Assembly (NCBI GenBank): GCA_028688225.1
Contig: JAQTYQ010000009.1
Span: 1-64,000 of the forward strand
Length of the DNA: 64,000 nt
Direction: 5' to 3'
From: Opitutaceae bacterium
GTDB taxonomy: Bacteria; Verrucomicrobiota; Verrucomicrobiia; Opitutales; Opitutaceae
Shown: positions 43,790-53,470 of the stretch, one piece after another
How the letters are laid out: every line of letters begins with the position of its first letter
Numbering within the stretch: position 1 is the stretch's first letter
The notes under the pieces: generated by a model
What the model was told of the DNA's origin: nothing
The model's input: only the letters and a program-made list of their open reading frames with translations
Database searches by the model: none
Program-made: the position numbers and the translations under genes

Positions 43790-46700
43790 ATGCCTTCTTG
43801 GAGACGTGTGCACCAACTCGGGACAGCCTCTTGGGTCGGCGTCTTCACGGCTGCCGGCGTCGCGTCCGAGACCACCCTGCCGCGCTTTTCCCGGGAAACC
43901 GCGGCCATGGCTCCGGAAGCAGCGTGGCAACCATGGCTGGGGTTGATCGCCCTCGGCAGCCTGTGTGTCTTGGTTTTCCTTTGGTGGCTGAATCACCGGC
44001 GCAGGCGAAACCTGGCGCCGGGAATCTCCGATTTGCGCCTGGAGGAGGCGCGCTTCCGCGCCCTGTTCGACAACACGCCCGTGCAGATCCTGGAGCTGGA
44101 TTTCACGCATGTCGTTGAGGTTTTCTCCCAGTTGCGCGCCGAAGGGGTGACCAACCTTATGGCCCACGTGGGGTCACATTTGCAGCTGTGGCGCAAGTTG
44201 CAGGGTCTGATAAGACTGACGAATGCCAATCGGGCGGCGGTTGCGGCCGCCGGCCTCGCCAGCGAACAGGAGCTGAAAGCGCGATTGCCGCACCTTACCA
44301 TCGCCCCCTATCCGGAAATCTTCTACTGCCAGCTGGACCGGTTGTGGATTGGGCGCCGGCAGTTCGAAGAGGAATTTCGCTACCTCGATGCGAATGGCCG
44401 GGAGCGCGTCTGCCTGATGCAGTGCAAAGTGAGCGAACGCGAGGGGCAGCCGGACTTGTCGTGCGTGATGCTGGTGCTGCTCGATATCACGGCGACCAGG
44501 CGGACGGTCGAAGCGCAAATGGAAAATCAGGGAATGCTGAGCCAGATCCTCAGTCGCGCCAACGTCCTGCTGTGGTGGGCGAAGGTGCGGCGCGAAGGCG
44601 GCCGGTTCCGGTGGAAGATCAACGTCCCTGCGGCGGCGTCCGACAGCCCGGTCTATAAGCTGGCCACCGCGATCGAGTGGGGAGGATTGTGGGATGCCGA
44701 GTACGCCCCTGACTCCGTTGAAACGGTGCAACGGGCCGAGCAGGCCATGCTCACCGACAGTCCCGGCTATCAGCAAGAGTACCGCGTGCTTTCCCGGGAG
44801 AAGGCCCTGCACTGGTTGAGCGAAAACGTGGTCATCACCCGGTTGGGGAAGGACGAGTGGCTCCTCGTCGGCGCAACCACGGATGTGACCGCGCAGCATG
44901 AAGCAGAGGAGGCGCAAAGGGCCAGTGAGGCGCGGCTGCAACAACTCCTGAATCAGGCGAACTGCGTGCTCTGGCAGGCCACGGTTGTGCGCGAGGGCGA
45001 CCAGGTGCGGTGGGGGGCTTTCGCCATCCCCGGCTCCGCGCTTTACAAGCGCATCTTTGGGCGCGAGCAGCACACGACGGGATCGAAGCTCTGGAGCCTG
45101 GTGAACGCGCCGGACAGGTCCGAGATGCAACGGCGCAGCGATCACGCCATCCGCGCCGGTGCGCCGGGGTATGAACAGGAGTTCCGCGTGATCGGGCCCG
45201 AGAAGACGATCTGGCTGCACGAGCAGGTGTCGATCACCCCCGCCGGCCCCGACCGGTGGAACCTCGTCGGTGTGTTGATGGATGTGACCGCGCGGCATGA
45301 AGCCGAGGAGGCGCGCAGGGCCAGCGAGGCCCAGCTGCACCAGATCCTGGAACGGGCGGACTGCCTGCTGTGGCAGGCCCGGGTGCAGGAGGTCGACGGC
45401 AATTTCGACTGGCAATTCGAGATCCCCGCCTCCGGCCTCAAACGGCGGGTGTTCGGCGGGGAGAGCACCCTCCGGACCGGCGACCTGTACGGCAGTCTCA
45501 CGGTGCCGGAGCTGGCCGAGATGCGCGTGCGCAGCGCGGCGGCCCTCCGCAGCGGCGCCCCGGGTTACGAGCAGGAATTCCGCATCGTGCGGCCCGGCCG
45601 CACCTACTGGCTGCATGAACGCGTCTCCATCATCCCGCAGGAGCCGGGCCGGTGGCGGGTATTCGGCGTGATGGTCGACGTCTCGGCGCTCAAGGAGGCC
45701 GAGCAGGCCATCCGTGCGAGCGAAGCGCGCTACCGCGACCTGTTCGAAAACGCGGTGGAGGGCGTCTTCCAGTCGACTCCTGAAGGCCGCTTCCTGAGCG
45801 TGAATCCTTCGCTGGCCCTCATCTTCGGCTGCGCCACACCGGACGAGTTCATGGCCTGGAGCTCGGGCGGGGCGAAGTCGCTTTATGTCAAGCCGGGCCG
45901 GCGCGCGGAGTTTTTCCTCGAACTGGGCGCGCGCGACAGTGTGGCGGATTTTGAGTCGGAGGTGCGCTGCCGCGACGGCAGCACGAAATGGATCACGGAG
46001 AGCGTGCGCGCCGTGCGCGACGGCGCGGGCCGGCTGCTGTACCTGCAGGGCTTCTTGAGCGATGTGACCGAGCGGCGCAAGGCGCTACAGGCGGTGCGCG
46101 ATTCCGAGGCGCGGCTCCGGGCGTTTTTTGAAAACGTCCCGGTGGCGATTCTGGAGCTGGATTTCCGCGAAGTCGGCCAACGGCTGCGACAGTTGCATGC
46201 CGCCGGGGAGAAAGACCTGTCGGCGTATTTCACCAGACCGTCCGAGCAGAGTCCTCCGCTGCTGGAGCTGGTCCATATCGCCGCCGCCAACGACGCGGCC
46301 ATGCAGCTCTACCGGGCGGAGTCGAAGGAGCATCTGTGCAAAGACTTTTCCCGGGCGTACAACGCCGGCACCCGGCAGGCGATGCAGCTGGTGATCCAGC
46401 AGATCTGGGAGGGGCACAACCGTGGCGAGACGGATGTGAAAACGCAGGATTTCGCCGGCGGGCTGCACCATCTTTATGCGCACTGGTGGATGCCGCGCCC
46501 GAGAGAGTGGCTGCAGCTGCAGCATATGGTCGTCGGTCTGGTCGACCTCACGGAGTTGAAGCGCGCGGAGGCCGAGCTGGCCGCCGAGAAGGAGCGCCTG
46601 GCCGTGACGTTGCGCGCCATGTCCGAAGGCGTGATCACGATCGACACGCAGGGCGTCGTGCAGTACATGAACCGGGCGGCCGAGGCGCTGACCCAACAGG

Positions 46701-48142
46701 AGGCCGCTGCGGCCATCGGCCGGCCGCTGGCCGAAGTCTGCGTCCTGCAGGAGGCGCCATCGAACCAGATTCTGGCCCTGCCCATCGTCCGCGTGTTCGA
46801 GGAGGGAATCCTGCTCGACCTGCCGCCCTTGACCATGCTGGCAGGCCGCCAGGGCGCGTCGTGCCAGGTCGAAGGCTGCTGCGCCCCGGTGCGCGACGCC
46901 GACAGCCGGCTCATCGGCGCGGTGCTGGTCATTCGCGACGTGACGGACCGGCAGCGCTTTGAACAGGAATTACAGCGCGCGTCCCGCCTGGAGTCCATCG
47001 GCATCCTGGCCGGCGGCATCGCTCATGACTTCAACAACATCCTGACGGCGATCATGGGCAACATCACCCTGGCGTTGCTCGACGCCGGGGCGCCGGCCAG
47101 GACGGAAGGCTACCTGCGCGAAGCCGAGCGCGCCACCCTGCGGGCGCGGGACCTCACGCAGCAGCTCCTCACCTTTGCCAAGGGGGGCGATCCGGTGCGC
47201 GCCGCCGTGCTGCTGCCGGAGATCATCACCGAGGTCGCGCAGTTTGCGCTGCACGGTTCACGCGTGAAGTGCGAATTCGACCTGCCGGCCGGCCTCTGGC
47301 CGGCCGACGCGGACAAAGGCCAGCTCAGCCAGGTGGTGCAAAATCTCGTGATCAATGCCATCCAGGCGATGCCGGAGGGCGGCACCATCCGCATTGGGGC
47401 GCGCAACGAACCGGTGCGAATCGGCTCGCACCAGCCTTTCACGCCGGGCGATTACGTGCACATCTTCGTGGCCGACACCGGCACGGGCATCAAGCCGGAG
47501 CATCGGGTCAAGATCTTCGACCCCTATTTCACCACCAAGCAGTCGGGCAGCGGCCTCGGCCTCACCACGGTGTATTCCATCATCAAGAAGCACCACGGGC
47601 ACATCGAGGTGGAGTCGGAGCTCGGCCAAGGCACCACGTTCCATCTCTGGCTGCCGGCGCTGAGCGAGCATCAGCTCGATTTCGCGGAGAGCAGCCCCGC
47701 GATCATGACGCCGCTGAAGGGACGCGTGCTGTTCATGGACGACGAGGAGCCCATCGTCCAGATGGCGGACCTGCTGCTGCAACGGCTGGGCTTCGAGGTG
47801 GAGGTGGCCCGGGAAGGCCTGGAGACCGTGCGGAAATTCGCCGCGGCCCATGCGGCCGGCCGGCCGTTCGACCTCGTGGTGATGGATCTCACCGTGCCGG
47901 GCGGCATCGGCGGCCGCGAGGCGATCGCGCAGCTGCATCAGATCGACCCCGGCGTGAAGGCCATCGTGTCGAGCGGCTACTCCAGCGATCCGGTGCTGGC
48001 CAACTACCGGTCGTACGGATTCCGCGGCATGGTGGCCAAGCCCTACCAGATCGATGATCTGACCCGCGTGCTGCGCGAGGTGTTGTCCGAAAGCCGCTCG
48101 ACGATCCCAGGGACACTCTCCAGCCGACCCGAGGGCGGGTGA
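43790..48142 (+). CDS. Multi-PAS hybrid sensor histidine kinase
   Basis: 1450 residues. One probable TM helix at about 45-64 ('WLGLIALGSLCVLVFLWW') is followed by seven PAS-type domains (about 84-245, 246-372, 373-505, 506-640, 641-770, 771-930, 931-1060), a HisKA domain with the phospho-acceptor near His1079 ('GILAGGIAHDFNNILTAIMG'), an HATPase domain ('NAIQAMPEGG', 'GSGLGLTTVYSIIKKHHGH') and a C-terminal receiver with the phospho-acceptor Asp near 1366 ('LVVMDLTVPGG'). PAS 3 and 4 look like recent duplicates ('APGYEQEFR', 'WLHEQVSI' versus 'WLHERVSI'). PAS 1 and 6 share an unusual 'ILELDF' opening. No output regulator gene is adjacent, so the partner is elsewhere. Likely membrane-anchored with cytosolic sensing. 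Confidence 0.92.
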   Translation: MPSWRRVHQLGTASWVGVFTAAGVASETTLPRFSRETAAMAPEAAWQPWLGLIALGSLCVLVFLWWLNHRRRRNLAPGISDLRLEEARFRALFDNTPVQILELDFTHVVEVFSQLRAEGVTNLMAHVGSHLQLWRKLQGLIRLTNANRAAVAAAGLASEQELKARLPHLTIAPYPEIFYCQLDRLWIGRRQFEEEFRYLDANGRERVCLMQCKVSEREGQPDLSCVMLVLLDITATRRTVEAQMENQGMLSQILSRANVLLWWAKVRREGGRFRWKINVPAAASDSPVYKLATAIEWGGLWDAEYAPDSVETVQRAEQAMLTDSPGYQQEYRVLSREKALHWLSENVVITRLGKDEWLLVGATTDVTAQHEAEEAQRASEARLQQLLNQANCVLWQATVVREGDQVRWGAFAIPGSALYKRIFGREQHTTGSKLWSLVNAPDRSEMQRRSDHAIRAGAPGYEQEFRVIGPEKTIWLHEQVSITPAGPDRWNLVGVLMDVTARHEAEEARRASEAQLHQILERADCLLWQARVQEVDGNFDWQFEIPASGLKRRVFGGESTLRTGDLYGSLTVPELAEMRVRSAAALRSGAPGYEQEFRIVRPGRTYWLHERVSIIPQEPGRWRVFGVMVDVSALKEAEQAIRASEARYRDLFENAVEGVFQSTPEGRFLSVNPSLALIFGCATPDEFMAWSSGGAKSLYVKPGRRAEFFLELGARDSVADFESEVRCRDGSTKWITESVRAVRDGAGRLLYLQGFLSDVTERRKALQAVRDSEARLRAFFENVPVAILELDFREVGQRLRQLHAAGEKDLSAYFTRPSEQSPPLLELVHIAAANDAAMQLYRAESKEHLCKDFSRAYNAGTRQAMQLVIQQIWEGHNRGETDVKTQDFAGGLHHLYAHWWMPRPREWLQLQHMVVGLVDLTELKRAEAELAAEKERLAVTLRAMSEGVITIDTQGVVQYMNRAAEALTQQEAAAAIGRPLAEVCVLQEAPSNQILALPIVRVFEEGILLDLPPLTMLAGRQGASCQVEGCCAPVRDADSRLIGAVLVIRDVTDRQRFEQELQRASRLESIGILAGGIAHDFNNILTAIMGNITLALLDAGAPARTEGYLREAERATLRARDLTQQLLTFAKGGDPVRAAVLLPEIITEVAQFALHGSRVKCEFDLPAGLWPADADKGQLSQVVQNLVINAIQAMPEGGTIRIGARNEPVRIGSHQPFTPGDYVHIFVADTGTGIKPEHRVKIFDPYFTTKQSGSGLGLTTVYSIIKKHHGHIEVESELGQGTTFHLWLPALSEHQLDFAESSPAIMTPLKGRVLFMDDEEPIVQMADLLLQRLGFEVEVAREGLETVRKFAAAHAAGRPFDLVVMDLTVPGGIGGREAIAQLHQIDPGVKAIVSSGYSSDPVLANYRSYGFRGMVAKPYQIDDLTRVLREVLSESRSTIPGTLSSRPEGG

Positions 48143-48509
48143 GCGGTGTGCCGGCCCGGCGGGCGCGCCGAGGAACGGGCGGTCAAGCGGAATTCGTCAC
48201 TACGCCTGGTCAGTCGACGTTATCCGCTGCTCGCGCCAGCACGTCGGGTTTCACGTCACTGGAGCCTGTCCGGAAATTCTGGAAGGGTGGGATTTTATCG
48301 GGCCTTCGTCGCGCCCTCGGAAATCGACGCAGCCAGCCTGCGCCTTACGATCCTTCGGAGATTTTCGGACCGCCTCAGCCAGTTGGGAACTTCCTCGCGC
48401 CAGCCATGCCGGCGCGCCTGACGAGGCCGTCACAATCCTTCCGGTGTCCGCCGGCCGTTTATCCCTTCGCTTTCCGGGCCCTCCGGGTTCCCACGGCTGG
48501 GCGACTCCA

Positions 48510-48547
48510 TGCCAGATTGAGGTTCCGGTCGGTATATCAATCTGGCA
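48510..48547. repeat. 38-bp TGCCAGATTGA palindrome, copy 2
   Basis: TGCCAGATTGAGGTTCCGG... ending ATCAATCTGGCA; imperfect in the centre relative to copy 1 but the same length and ends. Confidence 0.8.
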
Positions 48548-48599
48548 ATTCTGGCGCCGGTGTGGGTCTTTATTTCGGAATGAAGGTAATAGGTTTTGC

Positions 48600-48637
48600 T
48601 GCCAGATTGATAATCCGGTCGGATCATCAATCTGGCA
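48600..48637. repeat. 38-bp TGCCAGATTGAT palindrome, copy 3
   Basis: TGCCAGATTGATAATCCGG... ending ATCAATCTGGCA. It lies 52 bp after copy 2, so the two copies flank a short spacer. Confidence 0.8.
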
Positions 48638-48906
48638 GGTTGAGCCAAGACTAATTTTCTCCGGCGATGATGGCCGCGCCAGCTGCAGCCTGATCAGCCG
48701 GCCGAGCCAAGGGCCCATCTGGCGCGGAGGGACAGATCCGTTTTTACCGATAACCTCCGCCCCAGGCGGCAGGCAATCCTCGGCGGCGAAACCGACCCGC
48801 CGGCAATCGGCGGGGTCCCGGGGCATCGCGGCCACGCATCCGGAGTGCCCACCTGGCGGTCATTTTGGGGTTGGGCCGCCGGGCATTAGCCGATTCCCTC
48901 CAGGTC

Positions 48907-49578
48907 ATGCTGCCGCTTTGGGACGCCAATCCGCACCGGCGCCCGCCGGTCATGACCGCGACGCTCATCGCGGCAAATACCGCCGTGTTTGCCTACCAAG
49001 TGTGGCTGGCGCGGGCGGGGTGCCTGGAACCGTTTGTGCTGGAGCATGCGCTCGTGCCGCGGCGCCTCGTGGCCGGTTGGGACGATGGCGCGCAATGGCT
49101 GACCGTGTTCACCCACCTGTTTGTGCATGGCGGCCTGGCGCACGTGCTGGGCAACTGCTGGTTCCTCTGGATCTTTGGCCGCAATGTGGAGGACCGGCTG
49201 GGGCCGTTCAGATTCCTGTGCCTTTATCTGCTCGCGGGCGCGGCCGCGGCGACACTGCAGGTGGTCATCACCCTGGATTCACCGGTCCCGATGATCGGCG
49301 CGAGCGGAGCCATCTCCGGCGTCCTCGGGGCCTACCTGCTGCTGTTTCCGACGGCGTGGATCTACACGCTGGTGCCGTGGATCGTGCCCATCGTGCCGGT
49401 GCCCGCGTTCGTGTTTCTCATCCTCTGGTTTGTCATCCAGGCGTTCAACGGCCTCGGCGCGCTGCTCGGCGGCCGTCCGGCCGGCGGGGTGGCGTGGTGG
49501 GCGCACGCCGGCGGATTTGTGGCGGGCCTCTGGCTGGTGCGGTGGGCGAAAAATGCCGGCTGGGTGCGGCGGCGGTAG
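48907..49578 (+). CDS. Rhomboid-family intramembrane serine protease
   Basis: 223 residues, six predicted TM segments. Motifs are 'WLTVFTHLFVHGGLAHVLGN' (L1/TM2, with the Asn of the oxyanion hole region), the catalytic serine in 'IGASGAISGVLGAYLLL' and the histidine in 'WWAHAGGFVAGLWLV'. This is the GlpG/standard bacterial rhomboid layout with a GASGAISG elbow, unlike the GLSGI elbow of the rhombosortase-like protein at 21617. ATG 48907 (MLPLWDANPHRRPPV) is preferred; the upstream extension is not conserved-looking. Substrates unknown. Confidence 0.88.
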   Translation: MLPLWDANPHRRPPVMTATLIAANTAVFAYQVWLARAGCLEPFVLEHALVPRRLVAGWDDGAQWLTVFTHLFVHGGLAHVLGNCWFLWIFGRNVEDRLGPFRFLCLYLLAGAAAATLQVVITLDSPVPMIGASGAISGVLGAYLLLFPTAWIYTLVPWIVPIVPVPAFVFLILWFVIQAFNGLGALLGGRPAGGVAWWAHAGGFVAGLWLVRWAKNAGWVRRR

Positions 49579-49988
49579 CCCGGACCGGCGGCCGGAAGAA
49601 CGGAGACCGCGCGATGCGGGGATCCGATGCAGCCTCAGAAAGGTTTGCTTCTGACCCCTGTCGCCTTGTTTCCAGGTTTCCGCCCCGGCAACATGTAAAC
49701 TATTAGTTGACATATTGCCGGGGGCAATGCCCGGAGAACCGCCGGGAATCGTCGGGGCGGATCCGGCCGGAGCCGCCGGCCCGGTCTGGAATCGTTGATT
49801 TCTTCCGGACGCGTCCGGGGTCCCACGGTGGCCGCCGTGTCCGTGGAACCGGATGCCGCGCCTGCGGTCCATCGTGAAGTATCCTGAGCATTCACCTCGG
49901 GGGCGTGGCCGGTGGCCGGCCAGTCGTTATAATCGGTTGACCACCGGCCGCCTCCCCGAGCAAATAGGCGCTGAATCCTACAATCACC
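49579..49988. other. Intergenic region with a TTGACAT-type palindrome
   Basis: 410 bp without a supported gene. It contains the palindrome at 49683-49723. The remainder is GC-rich and featureless to the eye. Confidence 0.5.
49683..49723. repeat. TTGACAT-type palindrome, copy 2
   Basis: CCCGGCAACATGTAAACT pairs with AGTTGACATATTGCCGGG around a TATT centre; two internal mismatches. Matches 28621-28653. Confidence 0.65.
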
Positions 49989-50381
49989 ATGAAAACGAAC
50001 TTGAATTTCCGGCTCGTGCTGGCGGCCGCGGTGCTGGCGCTGACGTCGCTGACGGGTTGTGTGGCCGTGGTCGCGGGCGCGGCCGGGGCGGGCACGGTGG
50101 CCTGGGTGCGCGGCGAGCTCAACGCCACGCTGGACACGAATTTCGAAAAGGCGGCCAACGCGGCCGACCTGGCCATCAAGCAGCTCCAGTTTGCCAAGGT
50201 CAGCGAGAAAAAGGATTCGCTGTCGGCGACCATCATTGCGCGCACGGCCCAGGACAAAAAGGTGGTGGTCAAGGTCACCAAGGTGAGCGACCAGGCGGCC
50301 AAGGTGCAGATTCGCGTGGGTTATTTCGGCGACGAGACGGTGTCGCTGGCCATCCTCGACAAGATCAAGACCAATCTCTGA
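49989..50381 (+). CDS. DUF3568-like lipoprotein
   Basis: 130 residues with a signal peptide and lipobox 'TSLTGC' (Cys23), then 'VAGAAGAGTVAWVRGELNAT' and alternating beta strands ('KKVVVKVTKVSDQAAKVQIR', 'VGYFGDETVSLAILDKIKTN'). This fits the small DUF3568 family of envelope lipoproteins, in which a short acidic/beta domain follows a Gly/Ala-rich segment. Role unknown. It stands alone, with 98 bp to the next gene on the same strand. Confidence 0.75.
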   Translation: MKTNLNFRLVLAAAVLALTSLTGCVAVVAGAAGAGTVAWVRGELNATLDTNFEKAANAADLAIKQLQFAKVSEKKDSLSATIIARTAQDKKVVVKVTKVSDQAAKVQIRVGYFGDETVSLAILDKIKTNL

Positions 50382-50479
50382 GCGGCGGCCGCCCTCCCGG
50401 CGGAGGGGGACGGGAAACTGGAGCGTTGACCGTCGCGGGCGGACGCGGCATCGGGTAGGGAAACCCGGCCGTTCGCCCG

Positions 50480-53404
50480 ATGACTCCCCTATGCACGGAC
50501 AGCCGCGGCGCGGCCCTGGCGCGCGCCCGCGGCGGCTTTGCGCTGCTGATCGCCGTCAGCCTGCTCGCGCTCGTGGTACTGCTGCTCCTGGGCCTGGCGA
50601 CACTTACCCGCGTCGAAACCGCGATCGCGAGCAACACGCGGCAGGCGGCGCAGGCGCGCCAGCATGCGCTCCTGGCGCTGCAGCTTGCCGTCGGGCGGCT
50701 CCAGCGTTTCGCCGGGCCCGACCGGCGCGTGACCGCGCGGTCCGACCTGCAGCCGGCCGCCACCGGCAATCCCTGCTGGACCGGCGTGTGGGACGCCGCC
50801 GACTCGTCCACGCCGCTCACCTGGCTGGTCAGCGGCAACGAGGCGCAGCCGCTCGCGCTCACGCCGGCCGGCGTGCCGGTGGCCGATCCCGCGCCGGACA
50901 ATGACTCGGTGTGGCTGCTACGCTCGCCGGTGAGCGCGCCGGACCGGCGCATCAAACTGGCGTGCCAGCCCATCCGGATCCCGGATCTGCCGGGCCTGGA
51001 GGGAACGCGGGCCGTCGGGCACTTCGCCTGGTGGGTGGGCGACGAGAGCGTGAAGGCCAAGTTCAATCTGGAGAATCCCTCCGCCGGGGCCGCGCCCGGC
51101 ACCCTGGAGCACGGTCGGCAATTCCTGTCGGCCCAGCAGTTCGGCATCGAACAACTCGCGCCTGCCTTTGCCGCCTACGTCACAGCCAAGGGAGACACCG
51201 CCGCCGGCGCAGCGTTGCGCGACCGGCTCGGCCGCGTGCTGACGCCGAACCAGATTCCCTACGCCAGCGCGGACTTTGGCCTGCCCGCGCTGCGCGACCG
51301 CTTTCACGATCTCACCACGTTCTCTTTCGGCGTGCTGGCTAATGTGCGCGACGGCGGTCTGCAGCAGGACCTGACCCGGGGGCTTGAGGCGGGGGCATCC
51401 CGGCCGGCGGGTCCAGTGTTTTCCGGCGGCCCCGCCTGGGATCTGGTGCGCTCCTACTACCACCTGCGCCCTGAGCTTGTCGACGGCCGCCGGCAGATCG
51501 CTCCGCGGGCGCAGGTGCCGCCGCAGCACGGCGTGCATCCGGTGGTGCTGCTCGTTCAGGTCGTGTGGGGCGGTGACTTGGTCGGCGGAAAATTCCGGCT
51601 GCTGCTCCGGCCGATGATCGTGCTGGGTAATCCGTACGGCGTCGCGCTGGCGCCGACGGACTACCGGCTGGTCTGGCGGCAGGCGGGGACCATCGAACTG
51701 CAGAGTCCGCCGGCCGGCGCGGAGGCGGTGTCCGCGGCCGGCACGCCCGTACAACTGCTGGGCGAGAATCCGCAGTTTCGGATTCCGCAGGCCGCTTTTC
51801 TGCCGGGCGAGGCCAAGGTCTTCACCCTGCCGGCGGCGGGCGCGGACGCCGTTCCCTACGAGCCGGGCTCCGGGCTCGTTTTGGCGGAGGGCTACACAGC
51901 TGACCGTCACGCCTGGCACGACCTCGCCGCAATCGCGCCGGCCGACGCCGCGGGAATGGCCGTGCGCGTGTCTGCCGGCGACGCCGGGTTCGTGCTTTCC
52001 CTCGACGGCGGCGGGACGCTGCAGGAGACGGCCGGCTGCGCTGCAAATGCGCCCGCGTGTTCGGGAACGCTCCCGTTGTTGGGGGCACCGGTGCGCGTCG
52101 GGTTGCGCATGGCGCACGATACCGGCAACGCGCCTGGCGACGACAGCGGCCTCCGCTGGCTGGCGGACTTCAACGTACGGGCGTCGGTCGTCGGTCCGCT
52201 CCCGGCCTGGGGCCGCAATCCGCAGTACAGCGCCGCCACGCCGCGCGATGGCGACGATTGCACCGTGCTCGACGACCGTTACGCCTGCTGGGGCCCCGCC
52301 AACCGCGCGGGCGACGGCGGGCAGCGGTTCGTCACCCTCTTCCACCTGCCGGATGCCGATCTGCATGCGCTCGCGCAGCTGCAGCATGCGAATCTCCTGC
52401 CAGTTGGCACCGGACCGGGATACACGGTCGGTCTGGCCTATGCCGATCCGCACACGCCCGATGGCACGGCTGATTTCAATCATCGTCTGAACGAGGCGTT
52501 GTGGGACCGGTTTTTCTTTTCCACGCTGCCGGCGGGGACGGGAACCCTGCCTGCGATGCTGCCCAACGGGCGGATCGTTTATCACCGGCGCGGCGGCGTC
52601 CCGTCCGCACTGGAAGCCGTGCGGAACTTCGACACCGCGGCCGCCCATCTGCTCATCGATGGACCCTTCAACATTCATTCCACCTCGGTGGAGGCATGGC
52701 AGGCGCTGTTGGCCTCGTTCAACGGTCAGCGGCTCGAGGTGGAGGATCCGGCGACCGGGGCGACCAGCGCGGCGACCGTGGGCGGTGCGTTTTTGCGCGG
52801 TGGAACCGTGTACGGCGGTGCGGACGACGGCTGGCGCGGTTTCCGCACGCTCACCGAAGCGGAGCTGCACCGGCTGGCTGTGGCGATCGTGGACCGGGTG
52901 CGGGCGCACGGTCCCTTCCGTTCGCTGGCCGAGTTTGTCAACCGGCCGCTGCAGGCCCCGACGGAGGCGGAACGCCTCGCCGGTCTGCTGCAGTCGGCGC
53001 TCGACGCCGTCGTCAATCCTCCGTCCTCGCTTGCGCCCGCCGCCGGCCTGCCCGCGACCGTGGGTCCGGCCCCCGGGCTGGCCTGGCCCGCGGCATCGCA
53101 GGGCCATCCCGCCACGCTGGCGCCCGGCTGGCTGTCGCAGGCGGATGTGCTCAGCGCCATCGGACCGGTGCTGCGCGTGCGCTCCGACACGTTTCTGGTG
53201 CGCGCCTACGGCGATGCCGTGAACCCGGCGACGGGCATCCTCGAAGGCCGGGCCTGGTGCGAGGCGGTGGTGCAGCGCTTCCCGGAATATGTCGATCCGG
53301 CAAACGCGCCGGAGGAGAACGCGGGCCTCACGGCGGCCAACCAGATCTACGGGCGGCGCTTTGAGATCGTCCATTTCCGCTGGCTCTCGCCGGACGACGT
53401 GTGA
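50480..53404 (+). CDS. Large prepilin-type exported protein (Verru_Chthon cassette A-like)
   Basis: 974 residues. A short positively charged N-terminus and the hydrophobic helix 'GGFALLIAVSLLALVVLLLL' (about 18-40) give a class III prepilin or PilX/GspK-like anchor, with 'RVETAIASNTRQAAQARQHA' behind it. The rest is a large extracytoplasmic region ('WWVGDESVKAKFNLENP', 'VIDGPFNIHSTSVEAWQALL'-like 'LIDGPFNIHSTSVEAW') typical of the verrucomicrobial Verru_Chthon_A family. Such proteins are encoded with further prepilin-like genes. Here it precedes, on the same strand, a TMTC-like gene and a T2SS pseudopilin operon, so it may be a minor pilin or adhesin handled by that machinery. Confidence 0.65.
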   Translation: MTPLCTDSRGAALARARGGFALLIAVSLLALVVLLLLGLATLTRVETAIASNTRQAAQARQHALLALQLAVGRLQRFAGPDRRVTARSDLQPAATGNPCWTGVWDAADSSTPLTWLVSGNEAQPLALTPAGVPVADPAPDNDSVWLLRSPVSAPDRRIKLACQPIRIPDLPGLEGTRAVGHFAWWVGDESVKAKFNLENPSAGAAPGTLEHGRQFLSAQQFGIEQLAPAFAAYVTAKGDTAAGAALRDRLGRVLTPNQIPYASADFGLPALRDRFHDLTTFSFGVLANVRDGGLQQDLTRGLEAGASRPAGPVFSGGPAWDLVRSYYHLRPELVDGRRQIAPRAQVPPQHGVHPVVLLVQVVWGGDLVGGKFRLLLRPMIVLGNPYGVALAPTDYRLVWRQAGTIELQSPPAGAEAVSAAGTPVQLLGENPQFRIPQAAFLPGEAKVFTLPAAGADAVPYEPGSGLVLAEGYTADRHAWHDLAAIAPADAAGMAVRVSAGDAGFVLSLDGGGTLQETAGCAANAPACSGTLPLLGAPVRVGLRMAHDTGNAPGDDSGLRWLADFNVRASVVGPLPAWGRNPQYSAATPRDGDDCTVLDDRYACWGPANRAGDGGQRFVTLFHLPDADLHALAQLQHANLLPVGTGPGYTVGLAYADPHTPDGTADFNHRLNEALWDRFFFSTLPAGTGTLPAMLPNGRIVYHRRGGVPSALEAVRNFDTAAAHLLIDGPFNIHSTSVEAWQALLASFNGQRLEVEDPATGATSAATVGGAFLRGGTVYGGADDGWRGFRTLTEAELHRLAVAIVDRVRAHGPFRSLAEFVNRPLQAPTEAERLAGLLQSALDAVVNPPSSLAPAAGLPATVGPAPGLAWPAASQGHPATLAPGWLSQADVLSAIGPVLRVRSDTFLVRAYGDAVNPATGILEGRAWCEAVVQRFPEYVDPANAPEENAGLTAANQIYGRRFEIVHFRWLSPDDV

Positions 53405-53470
53405 GCACAGTTTCCACGCGGGCCGGCCCTTGCCAAGGATGCCGCCGGCCGCCAGAGTCGGAGTTTTCTC

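Larger units (their letters stand above)
48143..48906. other. Repeat-bearing intergenic region
   Basis: About 760 bp with two 38-bp palindromes (annotated separately) and a decayed GTCGCGCCCTC/GACGCAG segment (about 48290-48350) resembling the double-hairpin family. ORFs in all frames lack recognisable motifs; none supported. Confidence 0.5.

Noticed and set aside
48143-48900. ORFs 48139-48654 and 48444-49706
   Set aside because: They read through palindromic repeats and overlap the rhomboid gene in another frame; composition is not protein-like.
50918-53374. 818-residue minus-strand ORF opposite the Verru_Chthon-A-like gene
   Set aside because: Antisense shadow; the plus frame has a prepilin helix and coherent protein character.
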